The position numbers were made by a program, and so were the translations under genes. A stretch of DNA of 64,000 nt from the NCBI GenBank assembly GCA_050246015.1, contig JBFWWU010000022.1, forward strand, positions 4,358 through 68,357, in the 5' to 3' direction. Origin of the DNA: JTS-AC122 sp050246015 (lineage in GTDB: Bacteria > Planctomycetota > Phycisphaerae > Phycisphaerales > UBA1924). Position 1 is the first letter of the stretch; each line of letters starts with the position of its first letter. Positions 56,033 through 64,000 of this stretch are shown in pieces. Under the pieces are notes generated by a model. That model made no database searches, had not been told where the DNA came from, and saw only the letters and a program-made list of their open reading frames with translations.

Positions 56033-56491
56033 TCAGGCCCCCTTCCCGGCGACGAATACGCCCTTGTCGTGCTTCTTGAAGCGGGCCGTGTCGCCCTTGG
56101 CGGCGATCTCGCGGATGATGGCGGCGTAGAGCGTGGCCTCGGGCGTCTTGCCGCCTGGGCTCTTCCACAGTCCCCTGGCCTCCATAGCAACGATCATCTG
56201 CTTGGCCCGCATCGGTTCTCCGCTCGCGGCGAGAACCTGCGCCGCGGCGTCGAGAGCGCTGACGCGCTTCGGGGGGTTGGGCTTCTTCTCCTTCGCGGGC
56301 TTCGGGGCCTTAGGCGTCTTGGGAGCCTTCCCGCCCTTGGTCTTCGCGGGTTTGGTGGGCTTCCCGTCCAGGCGATCCTTGATCTCGGCGAGCGCGGCCT
56401 TGCGGAGGCGCTCGGTCTTGGACGCGCCCTCGGCGCGGGCGGCGCTCTTGGACATCTTCGGGGTGCGGGGCTTCTTGGTCTTCGTACTCAT
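56033..56491 (-). CDS. HARE-HTH winged-helix protein
   Basis: 152 aa from ATG 56491, with GGAG six bases upstream. The Lys/Pro/Ala-rich basic N-terminus (about 1-80) resembles a histone-like tail; the C-terminus RVSALDAAAQVLAASGEPMR with KQMIVAMEARGLWKSPGGKT is the HARE-HTH fold, also found in the RNA polymerase delta subunit and restriction-linked proteins. Probably a DNA-binding regulator. Confidence 0.75.
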   Translation of the reverse strand: MSTKTKKPRTPKMSKSAARAEGASKTERLRKAALAEIKDRLDGKPTKPAKTKGGKAPKTPKAPKPAKEKKPNPPKRVSALDAAAQVLAASGEPMRAKQMIVAMEARGLWKSPGGKTPEATLYAAIIREIAAKGDTARFKKHDKGVFVAGKGA

Positions 56492-56578
56492 GCGATTCTC
56501 CAAACCAGGGGTGCGGAACCCCGCCGCACGCTGCGGCGGGGAATCGGGGCCGGCGCGGTTCCCCGCGCCGCCTCGCGG

Positions 56579-56863
56579 CTAGCAACCGGCGACGCGCTCC
56601 ATCTCGTTGAGCACGTCATGGACCATCGAGTTGGTGGCGGCGGCGCGGCCGCGCCGGTCGGTCCCGTAGACCACCTTGGCGACCTCAACGGCCTTGGCGT
56701 AGCGGGCATCGCGGTCCTCGTCGCGCGCGATGTGGGCGATGCAGATGTCCTGCCTGCCCGCGTGGCGGGTGTTCTGCTCGATGGTCACTTCCGCGCCGCG
56801 CTCCGTGCGGCTGATCTTGATGTCCTTCTCGTGGCCTTCGATCACGATCGTCCTGATGTTCAT
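56579..56863 (-). CDS. Small phage protein, unknown
   Basis: 94 aa, beta-rich N-terminus (IRTIVIEGHEKDIKISRTER) and a helical end. ATG 56863 is preceded by GGAG. Family not recognised. Confidence 0.6.
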   Translation of the reverse strand: MNIRTIVIEGHEKDIKISRTERGAEVTIEQNTRHAGRQDICIAHIARDEDRDARYAKAVEVAKVVYGTDRRGRAAATNSMVHDVLNEMERVAGC

Positions 56864-56902
56864 GGGCGTGCTCCTTGGTTGGGGTGCGTGGGTACGGGGT
56901 GG

Positions 56903-57160
56903 TTACTCGGCCAGGAAGCGCTCGACGTCCTCGCGGTCCATGCCACTGAGGAAGGCGACGGTGTCCATCAGGTCGCTGCGGACCTTCCCGAGGTTGCCGG
57001 TGATGCCCCAGTTGGTCGGGTCGGCCTTGGCCCGCTCGTCGTGCTTGTCCAGCTCCATCGCCAGCACGTCGAGGAGGCGGGCGATGTCGTTCCGCCGGGC
57101 GACGTACATCTGGGCTGCGGTGGGTTCGGGCTTGGCGTTCTTGTTCGTGCGGTTCTTCAT
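56903..57160 (-). CDS. Small phage protein, unknown
   Basis: 85 aa, basic N-terminus then a helical, amphipathic body (RNDIARLLDVLAMELDKHDE). ATG 57160. Family not recognised. Confidence 0.6.
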   Translation of the reverse strand: MKNRTNKNAKPEPTAAQMYVARRNDIARLLDVLAMELDKHDERAKADPTNWGITGNLGKVRSDLMDTVAFLSGMDREDVERFLAE

Positions 57161-57238
57161 ACTGGTACCTCTCGTCGCTTGGGGTGCTTGCGGTGCGTGG
57201 TGACTCCGGTAATCAACGAAGCCCGCATTTCGCGGGCT

Positions 57239-57532
57239 TCAGGCGGTCGGTCGGGTTGTGCGATTGGGCGGGGGCGTCTTGGGCCGGCCCACCGCGTCGA
57301 GGTAGTCCACCAGGTCGCTGGCGAACCACGTATCGCCGTCCACCGCGTCGTGCTCGTCGGGCCCGCGGCGGCCGTCGGGGTCGATCTCGAAGAGGCGGAA
57401 CCCGCCCGCACTGGCGGCGTCGACCGACCAGGTCCGGCCGTCGGGCGTGCGGACTTCGAGGCAGGCGACCGCGAACCCGCGGCGTCCCAGGGCGGTGGCG
57501 ATCTCGATCATGTTCTTCGTCGTCGCGTTCAT
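57239..57532 (-). CDS. Small phage protein, unknown
   Basis: 97 aa from ATG 57532 (MNATTKNMIEIATALGRRGF). Two strands with AVACLEVRTPDGRTWSVDA and a GGFRLFEIDPDGRRG turn. Last gene before the plus-strand packaging genes; it starts divergently from 57,700. Family not recognised. Confidence 0.55.
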   Translation of the reverse strand: MNATTKNMIEIATALGRRGFAVACLEVRTPDGRTWSVDAASAGGFRLFEIDPDGRRGPDEHDAVDGDTWFASDLVDYLDAVGRPKTPPPNRTTRPTA

Positions 57533-57699
57533 TGTCGTGGTCTCCGTCGCGGGGCTTGTGGTTGGTCGCCCCGCGTTGTGACACATGAAGCCATGACATC
57601 CGCGAACAGGCAAGGTGAATCGGAGCGGTTTCGCCGTCATTCCGCGACATGTGGGCAACTCGGCGGGACATGTGGGCAAGTTCGGGCGGGAGGTCCGCG

Positions 57700-57966
57700 A
57701 TGACTCCCGAACACGCGCCTAGTCCCGACCCCCCCGTCCCCCACGCCGCCGGGCAGGGAAGGTCCCGGCTGAACCCCGCAGCGCTCCCCATCGCGGACGC
57801 GGCCCGCGTGCTCACGCGCCTGGGCGGCAAGGCTGTCAGCGAGGAGATGCTCCGCGCCGACATCGACGCGGGCGCGCCGGTCAACAGCGACGGAACGCTC
57901 AACCTCGTGCACTACGCCGCGTGGCTCGTGAAGGAGATGACCTCAGGGGGTGGCGGTGGCGATTGA
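57700..57966 (+). CDS. Small protein preceding terminase
   Basis: 88 aa from ATG 57700, with GGGAGG seven bases upstream. AADAARVLTRLGGK-like helix near the centre and a Gly-rich tail. It overlaps the terminase start by 17 nt. By position it could be a terminase small-subunit equivalent, but no such motif is visible. Confidence 0.6.
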   Translation: MTPEHAPSPDPPVPHAAGQGRSRLNPAALPIADAARVLTRLGGKAVSEEMLRADIDAGAPVNSDGTLNLVHYAAWLVKEMTSGGGGGD

Positions 57967-60247
57967 CCCGCGCAAACTCAAGCCCGGTGAGCTCGCGCGG
58001 CTGCTCAACAGCGCGCCGCTGGGCGAGGTTGTCAGCGAGCGGCAGCTTCACCGGCACCGCACGCGCGCTGGCTTCCGCGTTGCGGCCGACGGCGACGCTG
58101 GCAAGGTGGACCTGTTCCGGTACGTCGCGTGGCTGGTGACAACTCGGCACGAGGCCCTCGCCGAAGCAGCCCGGCAGCCCGAGGGGCTTACCGGATACGA
58201 GGCGATGAAGGAGCGGGCGCGGCTGCGCAACGCCGTGCTCTCGCTCTCGGGTCGCGACATCGGTGACCTGCCGTCCGTGGCCGACCCGGCGCGGCGCGAG
58301 CGGGCGGCCCGTGACTTCCGGTACTTCTGCGAGACGTACTTCCTGCAGACATTCCACCTCAAGTGGTCCGATGACCACCTCAAGGTCATCGCCAAGATCG
58401 AGCAGGCAGTGCTGGAGGGCGGGCTGTTTGCGATGGCCATGCCGCGCGGCAGCGGCAAGACGTCGCTCTGCGAGGTCGCCTGTCTCTGGGCCATGCTCTA
58501 CGGCCACCGCGACTTCGTCGCGCTGATCGGCTCCGACGAAGAGCACGCGGCCGGGATGCTCGAGTCGATTAAGGCGGAGCTGGAGAACAGTGAACTCCTC
58601 GCCGGCGACTTCCCGGAGGTCTGCCACCCGATCCGGTCCCTGGAGGGCATCCACCAGCGCGCGTCGGGACAGCTTTACCAGGGCAAGCAGACGCACATCG
58701 GCTGGACCGCCCGGGAGGTCGTGCTGCCGACGATCCCCGGCTCCGCCGCCGCGGGCGCCATCATCCGCGTCGCCGGGATCACCGGCCGCATCCGCGGCAT
58801 GAAGCACAAGCGAGCGGACGGGACATCCTCGCGACCCTCTCTGGTTCTCATCGACGATCCACAGACCGACGAGAGCGCCCGGTCGCCCTCGCAGTGCGCC
58901 AACCGCGAGCGCATCCTCGCCGGGGCGATCCTCGGCCTCGCGGGCCCGGGGAAGAAGATCGCGGGTCTCATGACGCTCACCGTCGTCCGCCCCGACGACC
59001 TGGCCGACCGCATTCTTGATCGCGACAAGCACCCGCAGTGGCAGGGCGAGCGGACCAAGATGATGTACGCGTTCCCGGTGCGCGATGCGCTCTGGCAGAA
59101 GTACGCCGAGTTGCGTGCCGATGGCCTGCGGAACGACCGCGGCATCAAAGCCGCGACGGAGTTCTACCACCAGCACCGCACCGCGATGGACGAGGGTGCG
59201 GTGATCGCCTGGCCCGAGCGCTTCAACCACGACGAGTTGTCGGCCGTGCAGCACGCGATGAACCTGCGTCTGCAGAATGAGGCAGCGTTCTTCGCGGAGT
59301 ACCAGAACGAACCGCTGCCCGAGGTTCAGGCCGCCGACGACCTGCTCAGCGCCGATCAGATCGCGGCGAAGGTTAACGGCCAGGCCCGCGCTGAGGTTCC
59401 CATTGGCTGCACGCGGCTGACGATGTTTGTGGACGTGCAGGGCAAGGCGCTGTTCTACCTCGTCGCCGCCTGGGAGGACGACTTCACGGGGTACGTGATC
59501 GACTACGGAACCGAGCCGGATCAGAAGGCGCCGGGTGGGTACTTCACGCTCCGCGACATGCGCCGCACGCTAGCGACCGCGGCCCCGCGGGCCGGCGTTG
59601 AGGGTGCGATCTACGCCGGGCTGGAGCGTCTGGTGGCCTCGCACCTGGCGCGCGAGTGGCGGCGTGACGACGGCGCGATGGTGCGGATTGACCGCTGCTT
59701 GATTGACGCCAACTGGGGATCGTCCACGGACGTGGTGTACCAGTTCTGCCGGCAGAGCCCGCACGCGGGAGTACTCATGCCCAGCCACGGCCGGTACGTG
59801 GGCGCGTCGAGCATTCCCTTCAGCGACTACAAGCGCAAGCGAGGGGACCGGGTTGGGCTCAACTGGCGCATCCCGATCGTCACCGGCAAGCGCGCCGTGC
59901 GGCACGTCGTCTTCGACACGAACTACTGGAAGTCGTTCGCGCACGCAAGGTTGGCGGTCCCGATGGGCGATCCCGGGTGCCTGTCGCTCTTCGGGAGCAA
60001 ACCCGAGCCGCACCGCCTGCTGTCGGAGCACCTGACCAGCGAGTACCGCGTCAAGACAGAGGGCCGCGGCCGCACGGTGGATGAGTGGAAGCTCCGCGTG
60101 GAGGGCCTCGACAACCACTGGCTCGACTGCCTTGTCGGCGCGGCCGTCGCGGCGTCGATGGAAGGCGCCGTGCTCTTCGGCACGGACCAGAAGGTATCGG
60201 CGCGTCCCCGGCTGCGGCTGTCCCAGTTGCGAGGAGAGCGCCGGTGA
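57950..60247 (+). CDS. Phage terminase large subunit
   Basis: 765 aa from GTG 57950. An N-terminal helical domain precedes the ATPase: Walker A AMPRGSGKTS (164-173) and Walker B LVLIDDPQTDE near 300. The C-terminal nuclease half follows, with FVDVQG, DANWGS and a late VEGLDNHWLDCLVGAAVAAS. It cuts and packages phage DNA into proheads. The stop overlaps the next gene as GTGA. Confidence 0.88.
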   Translation: MAVAIDPRKLKPGELARLLNSAPLGEVVSERQLHRHRTRAGFRVAADGDAGKVDLFRYVAWLVTTRHEALAEAARQPEGLTGYEAMKERARLRNAVLSLSGRDIGDLPSVADPARRERAARDFRYFCETYFLQTFHLKWSDDHLKVIAKIEQAVLEGGLFAMAMPRGSGKTSLCEVACLWAMLYGHRDFVALIGSDEEHAAGMLESIKAELENSELLAGDFPEVCHPIRSLEGIHQRASGQLYQGKQTHIGWTAREVVLPTIPGSAAAGAIIRVAGITGRIRGMKHKRADGTSSRPSLVLIDDPQTDESARSPSQCANRERILAGAILGLAGPGKKIAGLMTLTVVRPDDLADRILDRDKHPQWQGERTKMMYAFPVRDALWQKYAELRADGLRNDRGIKAATEFYHQHRTAMDEGAVIAWPERFNHDELSAVQHAMNLRLQNEAAFFAEYQNEPLPEVQAADDLLSADQIAAKVNGQARAEVPIGCTRLTMFVDVQGKALFYLVAAWEDDFTGYVIDYGTEPDQKAPGGYFTLRDMRRTLATAAPRAGVEGAIYAGLERLVASHLAREWRRDDGAMVRIDRCLIDANWGSSTDVVYQFCRQSPHAGVLMPSHGRYVGASSIPFSDYKRKRGDRVGLNWRIPIVTGKRAVRHVVFDTNYWKSFAHARLAVPMGDPGCLSLFGSKPEPHRLLSEHLTSEYRVKTEGRGRTVDEWKLRVEGLDNHWLDCLVGAAVAASMEGAVLFGTDQKVSARPRLRLSQLRGERR

Positions 60248-60435
60248 ACCCCCGCACGTCAGCACGCCCCTCCAAACCGGCACCCCAGCCGCGCGGGCTC
60301 ACGTGCCCACGGTGCGGATGCCGCCACTTCGAGGTGCTCTACACCCGCGCGGCTCCCAGCGGTGCCATCCGTCGCCGGCGCTCGTGCCGGCACTGCGGCC
60401 GGCGGATCACGACCGTCGAACGCCCGGTCGAGTGA
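60244..60435 (+). CDS. Zinc-ribbon small protein
   Basis: 63 aa from GTG 60244, overlapping the terminase stop as GTGA. CPRCGCRHFEVLYT and SCRHCGRRITTVER form a Cys4 zinc ribbon like those of Ogr/NrdR-type phage regulators. Likely DNA- or RNA-polymerase-binding. It begins just ahead of the repeat copy at 60,478. Confidence 0.7.
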   Translation: MNPRTSARPSKPAPQPRGLTCPRCGCRHFEVLYTRAAPSGAIRRRRSCRHCGRRITTVERPVE

Positions 60436-60477
60436 TCGGGTCTACCCGTAGACCGTTTCGGTGGCATTGCCATCGCC

Positions 60478-60523
60478 AGCGCGACAACGCGGCGGCTGGA
60501 GCAGAGGGGTACTGGCGTGCCCC
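60478..60523 (+). repeat. Dispersed ~40-bp repeat, copy 3
   Basis: GCGCGACAAC ... GCAGAGGGGTACTGGCGTGCC; its last 23 bases match copy 2 with one change. The AGAGGGG and GTG 60517 give the ribosome binding site and start of the next gene. Confidence 0.6.
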
Positions 60524-60726
60524 CGGACCCTGACCCCAACCTCGAGCAGGCCATCCGCGACAGCGCGTCGCAGCCGGCGAAGGCGGCGGTGGACGGCCAG
60601 TCCGTCGAGCAGCACCCGCTGAAGGACCAGATCGAGGCCGACCGCTACCTCGCGTCCAAGGACGCCGCGAGGAAGCCCGGCCTCGGCATCAGGTTCGCCA
60701 AGATCGTTCCCCCCGGCTCCGTCTGA
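60517..60726 (+). CDS. Small phage head-region protein, unknown
   Basis: 69 aa from GTG 60517 with the repeat-borne AGAGGGG upstream. Helical, acidic first half, then a DQIEADRYLASKDAA motif. Seven nt before the portal gene; a head-joining or connector-linked protein is possible. Confidence 0.65.
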   Translation: MPPDPDPNLEQAIRDSASQPAKAAVDGQSVEQHPLKDQIEADRYLASKDAARKPGLGIRFAKIVPPGSV

Positions 60727-60732
60727 CCCGCC

Positions 60733-62307
60733 ATGTTGAAAGCCATCGCCAACATTATGAGCCGGGTCGGACGCGGGACGCCAGACGCCTCACCCTCCCT
60801 TACGGCGTCGCGAGTTCCGCATGGAGGCGGAACGCGCGGCGGCCGTCGTGTGCTCGTCGCCAAGTTCGATTCGGCGCAGACCACGCCTGACAACCGCAAG
60901 CACTGGGCGAACGCGGACGGGCTCTCGCCCAACGCCGCGGTCAACCCCGAGGTGCGGCGGATCCTCCGCAACCGCGCCCGGTACGAGGTCGCCAACAACT
61001 CCTATGCCAAGGGCATCGTCCTCACGCTCGCCAACGACACCATCGGTACCGGCCCCCGGCTGCAGATGCTGACCGACGATGCCGACGCGAACGCCCGGAT
61101 CGAGGAGGCGTTCGAACAGTGGTCACGGACCGTGGACCTGGCCGGCAAGCTCCGGACGATGCGGCTGGCCCGGGCCGAGAGCGGCGAGGCCTTCGCGCTG
61201 TTGGTCAACAACCCCGCGATCGCGTCGTGGGGATCACCGGTGTCGCTGGATCTCAAGCTCATCGAGGCGGACCAGGTCTGCACGCCGCTCCTGCGGCGGG
61301 GGCGCGCTGACGAGGTTGATGGGATCGTACTCGACCAGTGGGGCAACCCGTCGGCGTACCGCGTGCTCAAGCGACACCCGGGCGACAGCGGACTTCTCCG
61401 CGCTCCCATCGACGACCTCACCGCGTACGACACCTACGCCGCGTCGGCCGTCGTGCACTACTTCCGCGCCGATCGGCCCGGCCAACTCCGCGGCATCCCG
61501 GACATCACGCCGGCGCTCCCGCTGTTCGCCCAGCTCCGCCGGTACACGCTGGCGACCATCGCCGCCGCCGAGACCGCCGCCAACTTCGCCGCCGTCATCT
61601 ACACCGACGCACCGCCCAACGGCGAGGCCGATCCGCTCGAGCCAATGGACGAGGTCGAGCTCGAGCAACGCCTTGCCACGGTCCTCCCCGGCGGTTGGAA
61701 GCTCGGGCAGGTCCACGCCGAGCAGCCCACCACGACCTTCGGCGAGTTCAAGCGCGAGATCCTCAACGAGATCGCCCGCTGCCTGAACATGCCGTTCAAC
61801 GTCGCGGCGGGGAACTCCTCCGGTTACAACTACGCCAGCGGACGCCTGGACCACCAGGTGTACTTCAAGAGCCTGCGCGTCGATCAGCACCACCTGCAGC
61901 TCGCCGTGCTCGACCGCATCCTCACCGCCTGGCTCAACGAGGCCGTGCTGGTCGAAGGGCTGCTCCCGCAATCGATGCGGGAGCGCGGCGCACTCCTGCC
62001 CACGCACGCGTGGTTCTGGGATGGCGTCGAGCACGTCGATCCCGCCAAGGAAGCGACCGCCCAAGCCACGCGCCTGGCCAACCACACCACCACCCTCGCC
62101 GCCGAGTATGCCCGCCAAGGACGCGACTGGGAGCAAGAGCTCCGCCAGCGCGCCAAGGAACGGGCGCTCATGGACGAACTCGGCCTGTCCCCGACTCCGA
62201 CGACCCCGACGGGCACTCCGCCCGCGCCTCAAGAGGACGACACCGATGACAACGAAGACTCCGACCGAGCCGGCAACCCGCAGCACTCCGAAGCATCTGT
62301 GGCTTGA
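60733..62307 (+). CDS. Phage portal protein (lambda-family)
   Basis: 524 aa. ANADGLSPNAAVNPEVRRIL, LVNNPAIASWG and the conserved PLFAQLRRYTLATIAAAETA segment fit lambda-type portal proteins (phage_portal_2). Portals form the dodecameric DNA entry ring. The C-terminal acidic tail ends 62 nt inside the next gene. Confidence 0.9.
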   Translation: MLKAIANIMSRVGRGTPDASPSLTASRVPHGGGTRGGRRVLVAKFDSAQTTPDNRKHWANADGLSPNAAVNPEVRRILRNRARYEVANNSYAKGIVLTLANDTIGTGPRLQMLTDDADANARIEEAFEQWSRTVDLAGKLRTMRLARAESGEAFALLVNNPAIASWGSPVSLDLKLIEADQVCTPLLRRGRADEVDGIVLDQWGNPSAYRVLKRHPGDSGLLRAPIDDLTAYDTYAASAVVHYFRADRPGQLRGIPDITPALPLFAQLRRYTLATIAAAETAANFAAVIYTDAPPNGEADPLEPMDEVELEQRLATVLPGGWKLGQVHAEQPTTTFGEFKREILNEIARCLNMPFNVAAGNSSGYNYASGRLDHQVYFKSLRVDQHHLQLAVLDRILTAWLNEAVLVEGLLPQSMRERGALLPTHAWFWDGVEHVDPAKEATAQATRLANHTTTLAAEYARQGRDWEQELRQRAKERALMDELGLSPTPTTPTGTPPAPQEDDTDDNEDSDRAGNPQHSEASVA

Positions 62308-64000
62308 GGCCGCCGCCACGCACCCCGCGCCCGCGGGCACGTCTCCGCTCACGCTGACCGGCACGGCGGAGATCACCGCCATCGCCGCCGGCGCAGGCGG
62401 AACGGAGGGTGAGAAGGCGCTCCCGCGGTTCAAAATGCTCGCTTACACCGGCGGGGCGATGCGCGTTGCCGGATGGCGTCACCCGGTCGTGCTCGACCTC
62501 GCGGGGCTCTCGGTGCCTTCGCAGAACCGGCCCATCCGGTTCGCCCATGATCCCGCCGCGGGTGTCGGTCACACTGATGCAATCAGAGTCGAGGGCGGGC
62601 AGCTCGTCGCCACCGGCGTGATCTCGCGCGATACGGCGACCGCCCGCGAGGTGGTCGCGTCCTCGCGGAACGGGTTCCCGTGGCAGGCCTCGGTGGGTGC
62701 CAGCGTCGAGGAGTTTGAGTTCATCCGCGAGTCGCAGAAGGCGATCGTGAACGGACTGGAGTTCAGCGGTCCGATCAATGTTGTCCGCAAGGCGACGCTC
62801 GGCGAGATCAGCTTCGTCGACCTCGGGGCCGACGGGCGTACCAGCGCCTCCATCGCCGCCCATCAGGGCGCGGGTGGCGGTGATAGCGGCGGCCCGACCG
62901 GCGACGACGTCGATCAGAGCCGGAGTGTTGCAGCGCTCCGCGCCGAGGCGCTCGCCGAGACCAATCGCATCGCAGCCGTGCGTCGGATCTGTGCCGGCAA
63001 GCACCTGGACATCGAGGCCCAGGCGATCCGCGACGGCTGGGACGCGACGCGCACCGAGCTCGAAGTCCTACGCGCCAGCCGCCCCAAGGCGCCGGCGATC
63101 CATGCACCCGACACGAGCATCACCAGCGAGGTCCTGGAGGCCGCGTGCTTCCAGAGCGCCAAGCTCGAAGGGCTCGAGACGGTCTGTTCGGCCCAAGCGC
63201 TGGAGGTCGCGGCCAAGCGATTCCAGAGCGGGCTGGGCTTGCAGGAACTGCTCATCGAGGCCGCCATCGCCAACGGCTACACGGGCCGGACGTTCCGCGA
63301 CAGCCGCCGTGTGCTCGAGGCCGCGTTCGGACGCGGCATCGAGGCGGGGATGACCATCATCGACGTCGGCGGCATCCTTTCCAACGTCGCCAACAAGTTC
63401 CTGCTCGAGGGCTTCTTCAGCGTCGAGCGTGTGTGGCGGAGCATCTGCGCTGTCCGCAACGTCTCGGACTTCAAGACGGTCACGAGCTACCGGCTGGTCG
63501 GCAAGGACCAGTACGAGCAGGTCGCTCCCGGCGGCGAGCTCAAGCATGGCAGCCTCGGCGAGGAGACCTACAGCAACAAGGCCGACACCTACGGCCTGAT
63601 GCTCGCGATCGACCGCCGCGACATCATCAACGACGACCTCGGCGCCATCACGACCGTGCCCCGCAAGCTCGGCCGCGGCTCGGGCCTCAAGATCAACGAC
63701 GTCTTCTGGGCGGCGTTCATGAACAACGCCGCCTTCTTCAGCGCCGGCAACAAGAACTTCATCTCGGGCGCGGACACGGCCCTTGGCATCGACGGCCTCA
63801 CCAAGGGCGAGGTCACGTTCATGGACCTGGTGGATTCGGATGGCAAGCCAACGGGCGTGATGCCGTCGATTCTGCTGGTGCCGACGGCGCTCTCGGCGGT
63901 GGGCACGCAGCTCTACAAGAGCGTGGAGATGCGGGACACCACGGCGAACACCAAGTTCCCCGTCGCCAACCCGCACCAGGGCAAGTTCCGCATCGAGGTC
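62246..64000 (+). CDS. Fused prohead protease and major capsid protein, cut by window edge
   Basis: I translated 585 codons from ATG 62246, inside the portal gene with AAGAGG upstream, with no stop before the edge. The first ~180 residues include RPIRFAHDPAAGVGHTDAIR and the WQASVGASVEEFEF segment of a ClpP-like prohead protease. After a linker the sequence continues with a Mu gpT/HK97-type capsid-like part (GAGSG-type turns, VWRSICAVRNVSDF, YGLMLAIDRRDIINDDLG). Fusion of the two is known from some phages and saves a separate scaffold step. Confidence 0.8.
   Translation, partial: MTTKTPTEPATRSTPKHLWLEAAATHPAPAGTSPLTLTGTAEITAIAAGAGGTEGEKALPRFKMLAYTGGAMRVAGWRHPVVLDLAGLSVPSQNRPIRFAHDPAAGVGHTDAIRVEGGQLVATGVISRDTATAREVVASSRNGFPWQASVGASVEEFEFIRESQKAIVNGLEFSGPINVVRKATLGEISFVDLGADGRTSASIAAHQGAGGGDSGGPTGDDVDQSRSVAALRAEALAETNRIAAVRRICAGKHLDIEAQAIRDGWDATRTELEVLRASRPKAPAIHAPDTSITSEVLEAACFQSAKLEGLETVCSAQALEVAAKRFQSGLGLQELLIEAAIANGYTGRTFRDSRRVLEAAFGRGIEAGMTIIDVGGILSNVANKFLLEGFFSVERVWRSICAVRNVSDFKTVTSYRLVGKDQYEQVAPGGELKHGSLGEETYSNKADTYGLMLAIDRRDIINDDLGAITTVPRKLGRGSGLKINDVFWAAFMNNAAFFSAGNKNFISGADTALGIDGLTKGEVTFMDLVDSDGKPTGVMPSILLVPTALSAVGTQLYKSVEMRDTTANTKFPVANPHQGKFRIEV

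Noticed and set aside
55199..57703. 834-codon plus-strand frame across the methyltransferase end and five small genes
   Set aside because: Mirror of minus-strand genes with better starts; no domain content.
57899..62433. Long minus-strand frames opposite terminase and portal (57899-59254, 61234-62433)
   Set aside because: Antisense shadows; the plus-strand proteins have clear motifs.
1..64000. CRISPR arrays, rRNA or tRNA genes, insertion sequences
   Set aside because: No regularly spaced repeats, tRNA-like cloverleaf, or transposase seen; a small tRNA could be missed by eye.

Overview
High-GC bacterial DNA. The lineage is not provable from the window; a planctomycete-like host is a weak guess, from the look of several hypothetical families. 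The left two thirds (1 to about 41,500) is a dense defence island. The right third (about 41,560 to 64,000) is an integrated phage or phage-like element that runs off the window.

Island, left to right. (1) 1-11,734, minus strand: a tightly overlapping operon encoding, in transcription order, two small proteins, a TerY-like VWA protein, a PP2C phosphatase, a degenerate protein kinase, an SF1 helicase, an unrecognised helical protein, a coiled-coil McrB-like AAA+ protein and the start of a McrC-like (DUF2357) protein. As I recall the published CoCoNuT (coiled-coil nuclease tandem) type IV restriction family with TerY-P genes, this is the layout of a type III-like member. (2) 11,851-13,440, plus strand: an RtcR-like sigma-54 activator with an N-terminal CARF-like sensor domain. 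(3) 13,592-20,672: type I restriction-modification (hsdR, hsdM, hsdS) plus an Nmad3-family gene. (4) 20,737-28,206: two minus-strand genes, then five plus-strand genes (two unknown, a DUF2130 coiled-coil nuclease-like protein, a RecF/OLD-like ATPase and an unknown partner). (5) 28,252-39,609: a small gene, a structured intergenic region, then a Druantia type III-like operon (731-aa and 319-aa proteins, 1850-aa DruE helicase, HNH nuclease with a reader-like domain). (6) 39,808-41,517: a C5-cytosine methyltransferase and a Vsr nuclease.

The most interesting signal is regulatory. Five near-consensus sigma-54 promoters (TTGGCAC-N5-TTGC, with the invariant GG-N10-GC spacing) lie upstream of the CoCoNuT operon, hsdR, both divergent gene sets around 22.1-22.3 kb, and the DUF2130 gene. 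Three intergenic regions also carry a tandem pair of dyad sites (consensus ACAA-N6-TTGT), each pair exactly 21 bp start to start, placed 40-65 bp upstream of these promoters. The only sigma-54 activator in view is the CARF/RtcR-like protein. The window therefore suggests an RNA- or nucleotide-signal-sensing activator that switches on several restriction systems together, with candidate uncharacterised defence genes in the same regulon.

Phage-like element: a ~40-bp dispersed repeat (41,562; 47,546; 60,478) ties both ends of the visible element together. Next to its left-most copy is an ATGA-linked module (small ORF, DUF2924, large serine recombinase, small HTH protein). Then come two unknown genes, a sigma-like HTH protein, a replication/recombination block (AAA protein, DUF669, RusA, DEAD-box helicase, primase-helicase), a ParB-methyltransferase fusion, five small minus-strand genes, terminase, portal and a protease-capsid fusion cut by the window edge. 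Two genes appear to start at CTG inside CTGA overlaps.
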